Origin: Akkermansia muciniphila
Lineage (GTDB): Bacteria; Verrucomicrobiota; Verrucomicrobiia; Verrucomicrobiales; Akkermansiaceae
Length of the DNA stretch: 64,000 nucleotides
Direction of reading: 5' to 3'
NCBI GenBank assembly: GCA_945860285.1
Contig: CAMAQB010000001.1
Coordinates: 62,001-126,000 of the forward strand
The notes below the pieces were generated by a model. It was given only the letters and a program-made list of their open reading frames with translations, did no database searches and was not told the DNA's origin. How positions within the stretch are numbered: the first letter of the stretch is position 1; each line of letters begins with the position of its first letter. The position numbers were made by a program, and so were the translations under genes. Positions 55,975 through 64,000 of this stretch are shown piece after piece.

Positions 55975-56589
55975 TTACTTTTCCAACTTCACTTCCGCGT
56001 AGCGATCCCACCACATGTTGGCGAAAGGCGTCTCGTGCTTGGAGAGCAGTGGCACGGAGGTGGAGGCGGAGATCTTTTCGCTGCTTGCCTTCCACCAGCC
56101 GACCTTGCCCTTGTTGGTGTCGGCCGCCTTGATTTCGCCGCCGATGAGAACTTCATATCCGACGAACTCCACCGCGTTCTTGCCGCCCTTGGCACTGCCC
56201 GTGAGCCTCATGATCGATGCCGGGCTGAGATACACCGATGAAAAGATTTCTTCATTCAACGGCACGTTGATGTGCGTAATGGACTTGGTAAGCAGGAAAA
56301 AGTAGCCGGCCTTTTCCGGGTTTTTCACTGCCACATACCACTTGATCATAATCTCTTCGGCGGTTTTCGACGCTGGCTCCGGAGCCAACTGGACTTTGAT
56401 CTTGGTCTCCATCTCCAACCAGTCCTTGGGTTTGAAGGCTTTCTGCTTGCCTCCGGAAAACTCGGGGGAAAGAATGTCGTCAAAAACGGGCTTTTCCGCC
56501 TCCACCTTGGATTGCTGGGAAAACGCGCTGCCGATGCAGGTCAAAGAGATGGCAAGCAGGGTGAATTTTTTGATACGGTTTTTTTTCAT
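55975..56589 (-). CDS. Amuc_1102-like exported pilus-locus protein
   Basis: A 204-residue protein with a signal peptide (KKNRIKKFTLLAISLTCIGSAFSQ) that starts at ATG 56589; an upstream in-frame start at 56769 was rejected. The mature part has IKVQLAPEPASKTAEEIMIKWYVA, INVPLNEEIFSSVYLSPASIM and WWDRYAEVKLEK at the C-terminus. It is beta-rich in the second half. It occupies the place of Amuc_1102, the first gene of the locus in Akkermansia, for which I recall a pilin-like fold. No prepilin peptidase motif (a G followed by FTLxE) is clear here. It is the likely first gene of the operon; the promoter should lie in the 151 bp before aroD. Confidence 0.75.
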   Translation of the reverse strand: MKKNRIKKFTLLAISLTCIGSAFSQQSKVEAEKPVFDDILSPEFSGGKQKAFKPKDWLEMETKIKVQLAPEPASKTAEEIMIKWYVAVKNPEKAGYFFLLTKSITHINVPLNEEIFSSVYLSPASIMRLTGSAKGGKNAVEFVGYEVLIGGEIKAADTNKGKVGWWKASSEKISASTSVPLLSKHETPFANMWWDRYAEVKLEK

Positions 56590-56694
56590 ATGTTCTGTCG
56601 GCAACTTTTCAGAAATTAAAAAAAGGGTCCGGCTTTGACCAGACAAAAACTCGTTCGTTTTAAATATTTCTTTTTCGTCAATGCGACAAATTGA

Positions 56695-56722
56695 TTTGAC
56701 ATATTGACAATGACAATGATGA
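56695..56722. promoter_or_regulatory. TGACA direct repeats in the divergent pilus/aroD promoter region
   Basis: The segment reads TTTGACATATTGACAATG then ACAATGATGA, with three TGACA units and two spaced as a heptamer (TGACAA T). It lies in the 151-bp spacer between the pilus operon and aroD, close to the aroD start. The first TTTGACA could serve as a -35 element for aroD. On the minus strand, TTGACG with ATTTAAA about 17 bases later might form the operon promoter. A repeat of this kind may be an operator; no regulator is encoded nearby. Confidence 0.3.
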
Positions 56723-56740
56723 GCGCATGGTTTCGCGCGG

Positions 56741-57457
56741 ATGTATTCCCTTTCCCCATTCATTACCAACGGTCATCCGCTGGTTGTCGGCAGCTTCGGT
56801 AGTCTAACAGATTTGTTGTACGCGCCCTTGTCGCAGGTGCGCGACTGTTGTGATGTGGTGGAAATCCGTTTGGACATTCTGTGCTCATGTGGATGGCAGG
56901 AGGGGGAGCGTCCGTGGCGTCATCTGGATTTGCTGCCGTTACTGTTTACGGCGCGTTGTCGGTCCGAAGGAGGTGTGATGGAATTGCCCGCGCTGAGGCG
57001 TAAGAAGATGTACGAAGCGGTGGTTGATGATGCGGCTCTTGTGGATATCGAACTGTCATCGTTGACTGATCTGGTCGATACCGTGCGGCTCTGTCAGAAC
57101 AAAAATGTTCCGTGGTTGGCGTCGTATCATCGATTTGACGCGATGCCCTTGTCCGGGGAATTGATCAATCTTCGCGATCAGGCTCGCGGTGCCGGCGCCG
57201 CTCTGTTCAAAGTGGCCGCCATGGTGGGGAGCGACGGGGACATAGATTTGCTCGAAGACTTCCAGCGCGCGTCCCACGGTTTTCCGGTTTCCACAATGGG
57301 CATGGGGCCGCTTGCCGCGGTTTCGCGCGTGCGCTGCGCCCTTGCCGGATCGATCCTCAATTACGGTTACCTCGGCACCGCTCCCACGGCTCCGGGGCAG
57401 TGGCCGGCCGGTCAATTGCGCGAGGCGATTCATGACGGTTTGCAGGGAAAATCTTAG
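56741..57457 (+). CDS. aroD: 3-dehydroquinate dehydratase, type I
   Basis: A 238-residue class I dehydroquinase, which uses a Schiff-base lysine. Key residues align with the E. coli enzyme: EIRLD at 41-45, the His130 in ASYHRFD (E. coli His143) and Lys157 in FKVAAM (E. coli Lys170). The motif MGPLAAVSRV near 190 binds substrate. It makes 3-dehydroshikimate in the shikimate pathway, alongside aroK at 29345. The start MYSLSPFITNGHPLVVGSF fits the family. It is divergent from the pilus operon and 37 bp before the next gene. Confidence 0.92.
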   Translation: MYSLSPFITNGHPLVVGSFGSLTDLLYAPLSQVRDCCDVVEIRLDILCSCGWQEGERPWRHLDLLPLLFTARCRSEGGVMELPALRRKKMYEAVVDDAALVDIELSSLTDLVDTVRLCQNKNVPWLASYHRFDAMPLSGELINLRDQARGAGAALFKVAAMVGSDGDIDLLEDFQRASHGFPVSTMGMGPLAAVSRVRCALAGSILNYGYLGTAPTAPGQWPAGQLREAIHDGLQGKS

Positions 57458-57494
57458 CTTGATTCATAAGGGTGGATCGCTCATCTTTCCCTCG

Positions 57495-58877
57495 ATGAGG
57501 CGAAAATGGCGGGTCTTGATTTTTTGTACGTGGTGTTGCCACGCGCAGGAACCTGTCGCGCCCGTGCCCGTGCCGACACCCGCTGCAGAGGCGCCGACTC
57601 AGGAGTGGCCCGACAAGCCCGCTGCTGGCCAGGACGTGACGCGCAGCAAGAGCCTGCAATTTCGCATCAGCGGGGCCGATCCGAAACTCCGTGGCACGGT
57701 TTCGTTCCTGGCAGAGCAGGCGAAAACGGATTTCCTGGGTCTGACCGGGGAAAAAGACGAGTGGAAGATACCGGTAACAGTCGTGCTCCACGGCAAGCAG
57801 GGCGACCTCATCCCCAAGCGAACTCTCGCCATGGATCTCCATTATGGCGAGGACGGGTTCAAACTGATCATCAACGCGCATCTGGCACAGGGGATCGAAC
57901 AGCAGCGCTTCCATTCCGCGGTGCTCAGCGCGCTGGTCTATGAACGCTCGCTGCGCACCATGAAAAGCGGTCCGCTCGAAGAACGACTGCTGGTGCGCCC
58001 CTGGCTGGTTGAGGGCATGTCCGAAGTTTTGGCCTGGAAGCGCGGCGACGGCGACCGTCGTCTCTATCAGGCGGTTTTCCAAGCGGGCGGACTGTACGAC
58101 CTCGAGGACATGCTCGGCGTTTCCCAGTCCAATTACGATGATTACGATTCCGCCATGCGCGCGGCTTTCCGGGTTTCCGCCGGCGGGCTGATGATGGCCT
58201 TGATCGAGCAGCCGTCGGGACACGAGGCCTTCCGCTCCTTTCTCGCCGAGTCCGCACGTTTCGGTGGCGAGATGCCGCTGCTGCTGCGCAAACATTTTCC
58301 CGGACTCAATCTATCGAAAAAAAGCCTCGAAAAATGGTGGGCCCTGCAGATGGCCAACCAATCGCGCTTTTCCCTCAGCGAGGTGATGAGCATTGCCGAG
58401 ACCGAACTGATGTTGGCAGACGCGCTGAAACTTCGTTACCGCAACGAGGAAGGTCTGGCAGTCGATCGCGACATCAATTCATGGGCTGAGCTCGCGGCTC
58501 TCGACGAGGGTGCCCGGCTCTTCGGCGTGCGCCATGCCGAGGAGGCCCTGGTGCGACTCAGTTACCGTTGCTTTCCTTCCTACCGACCCCTGTTGCAGGA
58601 TTACCAGCGGGTGCTTCATGAAATCGTCAAACACTCGAAAAAATTCGACATCGCCGCCAAGCTCAACGAACTTGAGGAAAGCCGCCTGTTGATGAGCCAG
58701 CGGGGCAAACGTGCGGCCGATTATCTCGACTGGTTTGAAATCACCCGCGCCCGGGAAACCAGCGGTGTGTTCGACGACTACATGAAGCTCAAGCAGCGGC
58801 TCGACCAGGGATTGATGCAGAACGACGATCACATTTCAAAGTATCTGGATCGGGCGGAAAAGTTGTACAAGAGATGA
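57495..58877 (+). CDS. Exported protein of unknown function
   Basis: A 460-residue protein. MRRKWRVLIFCTWCCHAQEPVA is a short signal peptide, and a Pro/Ala-rich linker (PVAPVPVPTPAAEAPTQEWP) follows. The body has beta-rich then helical character: WKIPVTVVLHGKQGDLIP, LVRPWLVEGMSEVLAWKRGDG, then GLYDLEDMLGVSQSNYDDYD, and a charged helical C-terminus. The GLVEGMSE-like piece (WLVEGMSEV) and the YERSLRT segment before it recall gluzincin-type peptidase-like proteins such as DUF2268, but the HExxH zinc motif is absent. No enzyme can be named. An upstream in-frame start at 57312 was rejected because it lies inside aroD. Confidence 0.72.
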   Translation: MRRKWRVLIFCTWCCHAQEPVAPVPVPTPAAEAPTQEWPDKPAAGQDVTRSKSLQFRISGADPKLRGTVSFLAEQAKTDFLGLTGEKDEWKIPVTVVLHGKQGDLIPKRTLAMDLHYGEDGFKLIINAHLAQGIEQQRFHSAVLSALVYERSLRTMKSGPLEERLLVRPWLVEGMSEVLAWKRGDGDRRLYQAVFQAGGLYDLEDMLGVSQSNYDDYDSAMRAAFRVSAGGLMMALIEQPSGHEAFRSFLAESARFGGEMPLLLRKHFPGLNLSKKSLEKWWALQMANQSRFSLSEVMSIAETELMLADALKLRYRNEEGLAVDRDINSWAELAALDEGARLFGVRHAEEALVRLSYRCFPSYRPLLQDYQRVLHEIVKHSKKFDIAAKLNELEESRLLMSQRGKRAADYLDWFEITRARETSGVFDDYMKLKQRLDQGLMQNDDHISKYLDRAEKLYKR

Positions 58878-58913
58878 GGCGCCGGGAATCCTCGCGGAAG
58901 GTGATGGTGGTTG

Positions 58914-59720
58914 TTAGGGAACCGATCGTTTCAATTCATCGAGCAATGCGGCATCCATCTCCGTGAGATGATCGCGCCCGGGGAAGCGGTCTTCTTTTAC
59001 GTCGGCGATGTATTCGCTGAAGGCCGCGATGCGTTCGTTTTGCAGGCGGCGGTATTCTGCGGCGAAGTTGCGATAGGACTTCGCGTGGCGCGGGATCCGT
59101 TCGTCGTAGTCGCCGAGAATGTCGCAGGAGAACAGGAACTGCGTGTCGCAGCCACTGCCGGAGCCGAGGGACATCAGCAGCATCGTTGTTTGCTTGCAGA
59201 GCCACGAAGCAAGGTTGTGTGGTACAATCTCGATCTCTGCGGCATAGGCACCGGCGTTCTCGAGGTCCTTCATTTTCCGATAGAGAGCCTTGGCCTCTTC
59301 GACCGTCTTGCCGATGCTGCGGTATCCGGTCCAGGTCACGTGACGCGGCACCATGCCGATGTGGCCGACGACCGGTATGCCTTCGCGAGCCATGGCTTCG
59401 ATGAGAAACGCACTGACGGAGCAATACACCGAGCTGGCACCCAATTCGAGGGCGCGAAATCCCGTGCGGATGGCTTCTTCCGGCGAGGCCATGCCGTGTG
59501 GAGTGGAACCGGAAAAAAACGCAGTGGGGGCCGCGGCAACAAGCAGAGGCAGTCGCGCCTGCGCCTCCGGCGAATCAAAACTACAGCTCATCAGGTCGAT
59601 GCCCGCCGCATCGGCTGCCGCAGCCTCCTCAGGTGATTTCACATGAATGTGGGTGAGGCAGCGTTGGCCCTTGAGCTTGCGGAGATCGTGAACGGTGAGT
59701 TTTTTGCGCGGTCGGACCAT
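58914..59720 (-). CDS. Divergent PanB-like (ketopantoate hydroxymethyltransferase family) protein
   Basis: A 268-residue TIM-barrel protein. The start MVRPRKKLTVHDLRKLKG, the strand GIPVVGHIGMVP and the C-terminal half (RHAKSYRNFAAEYRRLQNE) match PanB. However, the GDS-Mg site (VGDSLG in E. coli) is replaced by SCSFDS near 45-50, and the second metal-binding Asp (LLADLPF) by AFFSGSTP. The catalytic glutamate position is kept (Glu164 in AEIEIVP, E. coli Glu181). PanB requires Mg, so classical ketopantoate synthesis is doubtful; it may be a paralogue with a new C-C bond reaction. An upstream start at 59810 adds 30 residues without family similarity. Confidence 0.78.
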   Translation of the reverse strand: MVRPRKKLTVHDLRKLKGQRCLTHIHVKSPEEAAAADAAGIDLMSCSFDSPEAQARLPLLVAAAPTAFFSGSTPHGMASPEEAIRTGFRALELGASSVYCSVSAFLIEAMAREGIPVVGHIGMVPRHVTWTGYRSIGKTVEEAKALYRKMKDLENAGAYAAEIEIVPHNLASWLCKQTTMLLMSLGSGSGCDTQFLFSCDILGDYDERIPRHAKSYRNFAAEYRRLQNERIAAFSEYIADVKEDRFPGRDHLTEMDAALLDELKRSVP

Positions 59721-59910
59721 GGCTGCCGAAGCAATATCGGAGAGTGACGGCGGACGCAACACACAATGCAAATGTTCAAGCGGCATTGTGGGATGCGGAG
59801 AGATCTGCAAATGATAGGGTCATCAGGGCGGGGAATGTTTCCTGTCGGGGAATGTTTCCGTGACATTGCCGGTTATCTGCCACATGTTTTTCTCGTTCTT
59901 CATTGATGTC

Positions 59911-61173
59911 ATGAAAATGCCCGTTCTCCTCGCCGTGATGGCCTGCTCCTTTGTGCCGAGCGCTGCAGTATCATTTGCCATCGATGTGCCGGCTTACACT
60001 GCCTACACGCTTCCGAATCCCGATGCCTTCGAAATTTCGCAACGGGATGGCATCACCCGGTGGAACGATCCCACAACCACCATTCATTGGTACGGCCAAT
60101 TTTCCAAGACGGGCACTCTGAAGCTCGGATTGGTTCTGCGCTTGAACAAGGGTGCCGTGAGCAAACTGCGGATGAGTGTGGGCAAACAGACTCGTGACAT
60201 TGCCATCAAGGGTATCGGGTCACCGCTGAAAATTGATTTCGGCGACTTCTCCATCGCGTCTGCCGGTTATCAGGATTTCACACTCACTTCGCTCAATGCT
60301 GCGGGCACCGGCGCGGGTGACATTACCGCTCTCGTGATCGATGGTCCTGCCGCCGATTCGGCGCACTTCAATCTCAAGGAACGACGCAATGCCGCTTCCA
60401 TCCACCTTGGTTATCCGGTTCCCAAGGATGTGAACGTGGCGGGCTTTTACAAGGAGGTCACCGGTATCACCGATCCCCCGGCCACTTTTTACATGGCCTG
60501 TGGTTTTCATCGGGGCTACTTCGGCATGCAGGTCAACAGCGCTACGGAGCGCCGGATCATTTTTTCCGTATGGGACAGCGGTGGGGAAGAAATCGATCGC
60601 AGCAAGGTGCGTGATGCCGACCGCGTGACGCTCGTCGCCAAGGGGGGAAATGTTTTCACTGGTGATTTTGGCAATGAAGGAACCGGGGGACACAGCCATC
60701 TGAAATACCTGTGGAAGACCGGCGAAAAACAACGTTTCTATCTCACCGCCAAGCCGGTCGATGGCACGCACACGATTTTCACCGGTCACTATTTTAATCC
60801 CGATCAAAAGAAATGGACGCTCATCGCTTCCTGGAAGGCACCGAAGGAGGGCGGTTGGCTGCGCGAGCTTCACGGATTCAGCGAAAACTTTTCGGGCAGC
60901 AGCGGCCACCTCGTGCGAAAATCCCTCCACGCCAATGAGTGGATCCGCACCGATGAGGGAAAGTGGATCGAACTGACCAGGGCATCATTCACTCACGACG
61001 AAACGGGAAAGAGCGACAGGCTCGACCGTTTCATGGGAGTGGAAAATGGTTCGTTCTTCCTGAACCACGGCGGCTTTGTGGAAGGAAGCACCACCTATGG
61101 CGCGGAGTTCGAGAGACCAGCCAGGGGCAAGGCGCCCGACGATCTCGTGCTGCCCGTGTTGATGGAAAAATAG
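59911..61173 (+). CDS. Exported DUF3472/DUF5077-like protein
   Basis: A 420-residue protein with a signal peptide (MKMPVLLAVMACSFVPSAAVSFA). The N-terminal 160 residues contain a DUF5077-like beta domain (ITRWNDPTTTIHWYGQFSKTG, LKLGLVLRLNKG). From about 175 the DUF3472 domain is clear: ATFYMACGFHRGYFGMQVNS, ERRIIFSVWDSGGEE and NEGTGGHSHLKYLWKTGEK. Such domains bind carbohydrates or sit on secreted proteins in Bacteroidetes and Verrucomicrobia; activity is unknown. ATG 59911 was chosen over a start at 59860 for the signal peptide. It is divergent from the PanB-like gene. Confidence 0.85.
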   Translation: MKMPVLLAVMACSFVPSAAVSFAIDVPAYTAYTLPNPDAFEISQRDGITRWNDPTTTIHWYGQFSKTGTLKLGLVLRLNKGAVSKLRMSVGKQTRDIAIKGIGSPLKIDFGDFSIASAGYQDFTLTSLNAAGTGAGDITALVIDGPAADSAHFNLKERRNAASIHLGYPVPKDVNVAGFYKEVTGITDPPATFYMACGFHRGYFGMQVNSATERRIIFSVWDSGGEEIDRSKVRDADRVTLVAKGGNVFTGDFGNEGTGGHSHLKYLWKTGEKQRFYLTAKPVDGTHTIFTGHYFNPDQKKWTLIASWKAPKEGGWLRELHGFSENFSGSSGHLVRKSLHANEWIRTDEGKWIELTRASFTHDETGKSDRLDRFMGVENGSFFLNHGGFVEGSTTYGAEFERPARGKAPDDLVLPVLMEK

Positions 61174-61197
61174 CCGCTTCAGGTTGTTCCTGTCATC

Positions 61198-63660
61198 CTA
61201 GGGTTGGCTGACCCGCGCACGCAGGAATCCCTTGTTGGGCAGTCCATTGGAGGCATCCAATCGGAAGCGTCGGTATTCCCAGCCGCTGGGAAGAGCGGGC
61301 AGGCCGGTGGGTACGGTGGTCTCGGTCACGACACTGCCGGGGAAAACAAGACTCAATGAGCCTTCGATGGCATACGTGATGCCGTCAATGCCGGCTGCGG
61401 GCGAGGGACTGCCCGCGAAAACCGGCGAACCCGAGCCGTTGCGCACGGCGATTGTTAGAGTAAGTTCTTTCAAGTTGTCGCTGTTGGTGTCCTCGATGTT
61501 GAAACGGAAGTAACCGTTGTCCGCGCCGCTGAGTGGATTGCCGTTGAAGGCGAATTCCGCCAGGTTGTTGTTGCCATCTTTGTCCGGATCGTCGTCGGGA
61601 TCGGCATCCGGACTGACGAGTCCCTTGGAGTCGGCCCAGTTGGAAAATGGAGTTCCCCCTGCCACCGCGAGCACGAGTTTTCCATCGGTCTCGGTGAAGG
61701 TCCACGCCTTGGTTCCTTCGATTTTGGTCCAAGTGACACCATCCACGTTCGGGGTGAATCCGACCACGGTGAAGTTGCTTGTGAACGATTCGTTGAGGGT
61801 GGCGCAATTGACCAGTGTCCAGGTTCCGGTGCTGAGCGTCACCGCAGAGGTGTTGATGGTGAAATCGCCTTCCAGTGTGGCGGTGCCTGTTCCACCGAGG
61901 CTCGTGCTGGTGGCGTCGGTGACGGCAAACGCCATCGCCGCATCGTCGGCGAGAATCAAGGTGCCGGCCGACACGGTGGTGTTGCCGGTGTAGGTGTTCG
62001 CAGCGGACAACTTGAGTGAACCGTTGCCGGATTTCGTTAGACCGCCGCTGCCGGAGAGAACTCCGCTCAGCGTCGCGACGTTGTAATCGACCAGAATCGA
62101 GCGGATCGAGCCACCGAGGTTGATCGGATTGCGGAAGTCAATGGTGTTGCCGATGGTTGAAGTGTAGCCGCCCAGATTCGGCCAGGTTTTGTTCAGGACA
62201 AAGCTGCTGTTGCTGGGCTGGAAACTTCCGCTGCCCCAGGTGAGCGGCGTCGGGCTGGCGAGGGTGCCGAAGCACACCACCACGGGAGCGCTGACCGCAT
62301 TGAAGCCGCTGTTGGAATCGTTAGGTCCGGGGATGAGCTGCATCTGCCCCGGCCCGCTGCCGGCAGGGCGCACCAGGTTGGCGCTGGTTTCGAACACCGA
62401 ACGCCCGCTGATCGTCAACAGGCTGTTCGCAGGCAGTCCCACGCCGTCGTTGGCGCGGAGAATGCCGAACTGCACCCGGGTCTCGCCGGTGTAGGTGTTG
62501 GTGCCGGTGAGAATGGCCAGATGGTCGTTCTGCCAGTGGTTGTTGAGGACCGAGATTTTTCCGCCGGTGCTGCCGTCGCTGATGTTGCCGCTGAAGGTGT
62601 CGCCCTTCCTGTAATCGCTGCCATCATACATGAAAAGCCGCTGCGTTCCCGAACTGGCTCCGCTGCTGATATTGCCGGTGACCTGGCCGCTGGTGTTGCT
62701 CGATTGATACGCGATGGTGGCATCGGCGAGCAACGTGATATTGCCGCCGAGCGTGCCGCTGTATTTAATGGAAGCCGGGCCGACGTTGGGATCGAAGCCC
62801 GAAACCGTGATGCCTTTGGTAAAGGTGGCGGTGCCCACGCTGAGCTGGGTGCCGCTGCCGATCACCAGTGCGGACGGGTAGGTGCCGTTGGCGGTTTGCC
62901 AAATGCAGGTGTTGCCGTTGACTTTGGACAACTGGATGGAGCCCGTGATGCCGCTGACGTTGTTGGTGGTGATCGTTCGATTTCCACTGCTGTTGAAACT
63001 GATCTTGAGCGTGCCCGCGCCGCTGAAGGTGTTGGCGAAGGTCGCGTTAGTGGAAAGGTTGGCATAGACAATGTTGAGTGTGGAGCCCGTGCCGATGGCT
63101 ACCGCCCCGCTACCCAGACCCGGATTGCTGGTGCTGGTGGTGTTGGTCTGGAGCGTTCCGGAGTTGTCGTTGATGACCGTGCCTCCGCTATAGGTGTTGA
63201 GCCCCGAGAGAACCAGAGTTCCTAAACCATCCTTGGTGAGGCCCGCTGTGCCTTCGATGATCGCACTGACGGTCGCGGATTTGTTCAAGCCGAGCCCGTT
63301 GACCGTGATGCCCGGTGAGGTCCCGGCAAGGATCAGGTTGTTCGTGGCCGAGCCGTTGTTGTCGAGCGTCCAACCCGAAGCGCTGGCGGTGTCCGTATCA
63401 CCGAAAGTCAGGCGGGTGAGGGAACGGTCGCTGTCGAGGCTGACGACCCTGTCCGAGCCGATGTCGAGACTGTTGAAATCTGCACTGAAGCCGGCACCGT
63501 CGGCAATGTTGCCGCCATTCCAGTTGGCGGGTGTTGACCAGAGATTGTCAGTGGATCCATTCCACACGCCATCGGCGGCACGGGCCGGATCAATGACGAG
63601 CAGCAAGGCCAGGGTTGCGGAGGCGGAGGCGAGGCGTGGGAGTTTGGGTTGGTTTTTCAT
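61198..63660 (-). CDS. Autotransporter-type beta-strand repeat protein
   Basis: An 820-residue exported protein with a signal peptide (RLASASATLALLLVIDPARA). The N-terminal domain has ADGVWNGSTDNLWSTPANWN, and repeats of the autotransporter-associated beta-strand type follow, for example IEGTAGLTKDGLGTLVLSGL and LSGSGGLTKSGNGSLKLSAA. Near the C-terminus is a verrucomicrobial segment (WADSKGLVSPDADPDDDPDK, then GNNNLAEFAFNGNPLSG) that ends with RRFRLDASNGLPNKGFLRARV. It has no PEP-CTERM signal, unlike its relative at 44001, so its retention mechanism must differ. The 246 bp upstream (63661-63906) hold its probable promoter and nothing else I can identify. Confidence 0.85.
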   Translation of the reverse strand: MKNQPKLPRLASASATLALLLVIDPARAADGVWNGSTDNLWSTPANWNGGNIADGAGFSADFNSLDIGSDRVVSLDSDRSLTRLTFGDTDTASASGWTLDNNGSATNNLILAGTSPGITVNGLGLNKSATVSAIIEGTAGLTKDGLGTLVLSGLNTYSGGTVINDNSGTLQTNTTSTSNPGLGSGAVAIGTGSTLNIVYANLSTNATFANTFSGAGTLKISFNSSGNRTITTNNVSGITGSIQLSKVNGNTCIWQTANGTYPSALVIGSGTQLSVGTATFTKGITVSGFDPNVGPASIKYSGTLGGNITLLADATIAYQSSNTSGQVTGNISSGASSGTQRLFMYDGSDYRKGDTFSGNISDGSTGGKISVLNNHWQNDHLAILTGTNTYTGETRVQFGILRANDGVGLPANSLLTISGRSVFETSANLVRPAGSGPGQMQLIPGPNDSNSGFNAVSAPVVVCFGTLASPTPLTWGSGSFQPSNSSFVLNKTWPNLGGYTSTIGNTIDFRNPINLGGSIRSILVDYNVATLSGVLSGSGGLTKSGNGSLKLSAANTYTGNTTVSAGTLILADDAAMAFAVTDATSTSLGGTGTATLEGDFTINTSAVTLSTGTWTLVNCATLNESFTSNFTVVGFTPNVDGVTWTKIEGTKAWTFTETDGKLVLAVAGGTPFSNWADSKGLVSPDADPDDDPDKDGNNNLAEFAFNGNPLSGADNGYFRFNIEDTNSDNLKELTLTIAVRNGSGSPVFAGSPSPAAGIDGITYAIEGSLSLVFPGSVVTETTVPTGLPALPSGWEYRRFRLDASNGLPNKGFLRARVSQP

Positions 63661-63906
63661 GGCGGTTTTTTAATTCAAAGAGGCAGCTAAATGGATCGCG
63701 ACCCTCCTTTGCCCGCGCTGCCCCATGGAAACAGGACATCGGGAAAATGAGCCGTCGCGACTGGATTTATGACGCTCTTTCGAGTGTGATTCTAGGATAA
63801 TTCGAAGCGCTTCTGCAAGCATTTTTCCAGATGCTCTCGGCAATGGTACAGAACCGGTTTGTGACCGGGCGTCTCGGGAATGCTCATCCACGCAACTGCG
63901 GATGGC

Positions 63907-64000
63907 TCAGTAACTCCGCACCAGCAGGAAGTCGGCGATTTGATGCAGGCGTTTCGCTTTTGTTCCGAACACCGTGAGGGCTTCCATGGCTTTTTTGGTT
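63907..64000 (-). CDS. C-terminal end of a probable polyprenyl synthetase, partial
   Basis: Only the last 30 residues are inside the window (from ACC at 63999 to TGA at 63907), reading TKKAMEALTVFGTKAKRLHQ then IADFLLVRSY. The pattern of a helical tail ending in ADFLLxRxY is typical of the C-terminus of farnesyl or geranylgeranyl diphosphate synthases. The rest lies beyond the right edge. Given the squalene/phytoene synthase at 12473, an isoprenoid role would fit, but 30 residues give only weak support. Confidence 0.45.
   Translation of the reverse strand, partial: TKKAMEALTVFGTKAKRLHQIADFLLVRSY

Overview
The window looks like chromosomal DNA of a free-living member of the Verrucomicrobiota, probably Verrucomicrobiales and allied to Akkermansiaceae or Verrucomicrobiaceae. 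The taxonomic signs are C-terminal sorting signals of the type VPEPSSSLLLGAFGSLALLRRRR, autotransporter-type beta-strand repeat proteins, Planctomycetes-Verrucomicrobia style families (DUF1552, DUF1080, DUF3472, membrane-bound dehydrogenase plus heme domain), and a five-gene locus that matches Akkermansia muciniphila Amuc_1098 to Amuc_1102 in order and architecture. DNA is moderately GC-rich and densely coded on both strands. Most genes lack a clear Shine-Dalgarno sequence, so several starts were chosen from signal peptides or family alignments. No rRNA, tRNA or CRISPR array was seen.

Layout. 1-6.6 kb: the 5' part of a large thrombospondin-type-3 repeat exported protein, the GTPase engB, and a three-gene operon of exported proteins ending in an alpha/beta hydrolase. 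6.9-12 kb: a Gfo/Idh/MocA oxidoreductase, a secreted flavin oxidase paired with a c-type cytochrome, thiE and a CvfB-like S1 protein. 12-24 kb: a glycine-zipper lipoprotein, squalene/phytoene synthase with lepB, an anchored protein coupled to a PpiC-like protein, an orphan metal ABC permease, a DUF1552 protein, metY, an esterase, a HAD phosphatase, tadA and icd. 23.9-24.55 kb is a 668-bp AT-rich non-coding region with three exact TTATTCACA DnaA-box-like sites. 24.5-31.5 kb: lpxI, a short glucan-phosphorylase-like protein without the usual PLP lysine, tdh, an acyltransferase, aroK, queG and a HAD phosphatase. 31.6-43 kb: ispH, rsmD, an AsmA-like protein, a DUF1080 protein, a large lipoprotein, nagB and a membrane transglutaminase. 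Two copies of a 250-bp inverted-repeat element sit at 31.66 and 42.89 kb. 43-49 kb: murI, a PEP-CTERM protein gene interrupted by an in-frame TGA, a 76-residue PEP-CTERM protein and an 854-residue dehydrogenase/cytochrome fusion. 49-56.6 kb: the type IV pilus-like operon. 56.7-64 kb: aroD, an exported protein, a divergent panB-like gene, a DUF3472 protein, a beta-strand repeat protein and the 3' end of a probable polyprenyl synthetase gene.

The strongest unusual items are these. (1) The 250-bp repeat behaves like a MITE: 20-bp terminal inverted repeats and about 10-bp target duplications at both copies. (2) The pilus locus reads as pilin-like protein, PilM-PilN fusion, PilO-like, PilP-like, PilQ, which suggests that the Amuc_1100 family is the PilO position of an alignment complex. 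(3) A DnaA-box cluster lies far from any dnaA gene seen here. (4) Two PEP-CTERM oddities occur side by side: a TGA-interrupted gene and a very small protein. (5) Two metabolic enzyme homologues have lost canonical catalytic or metal-binding residues.
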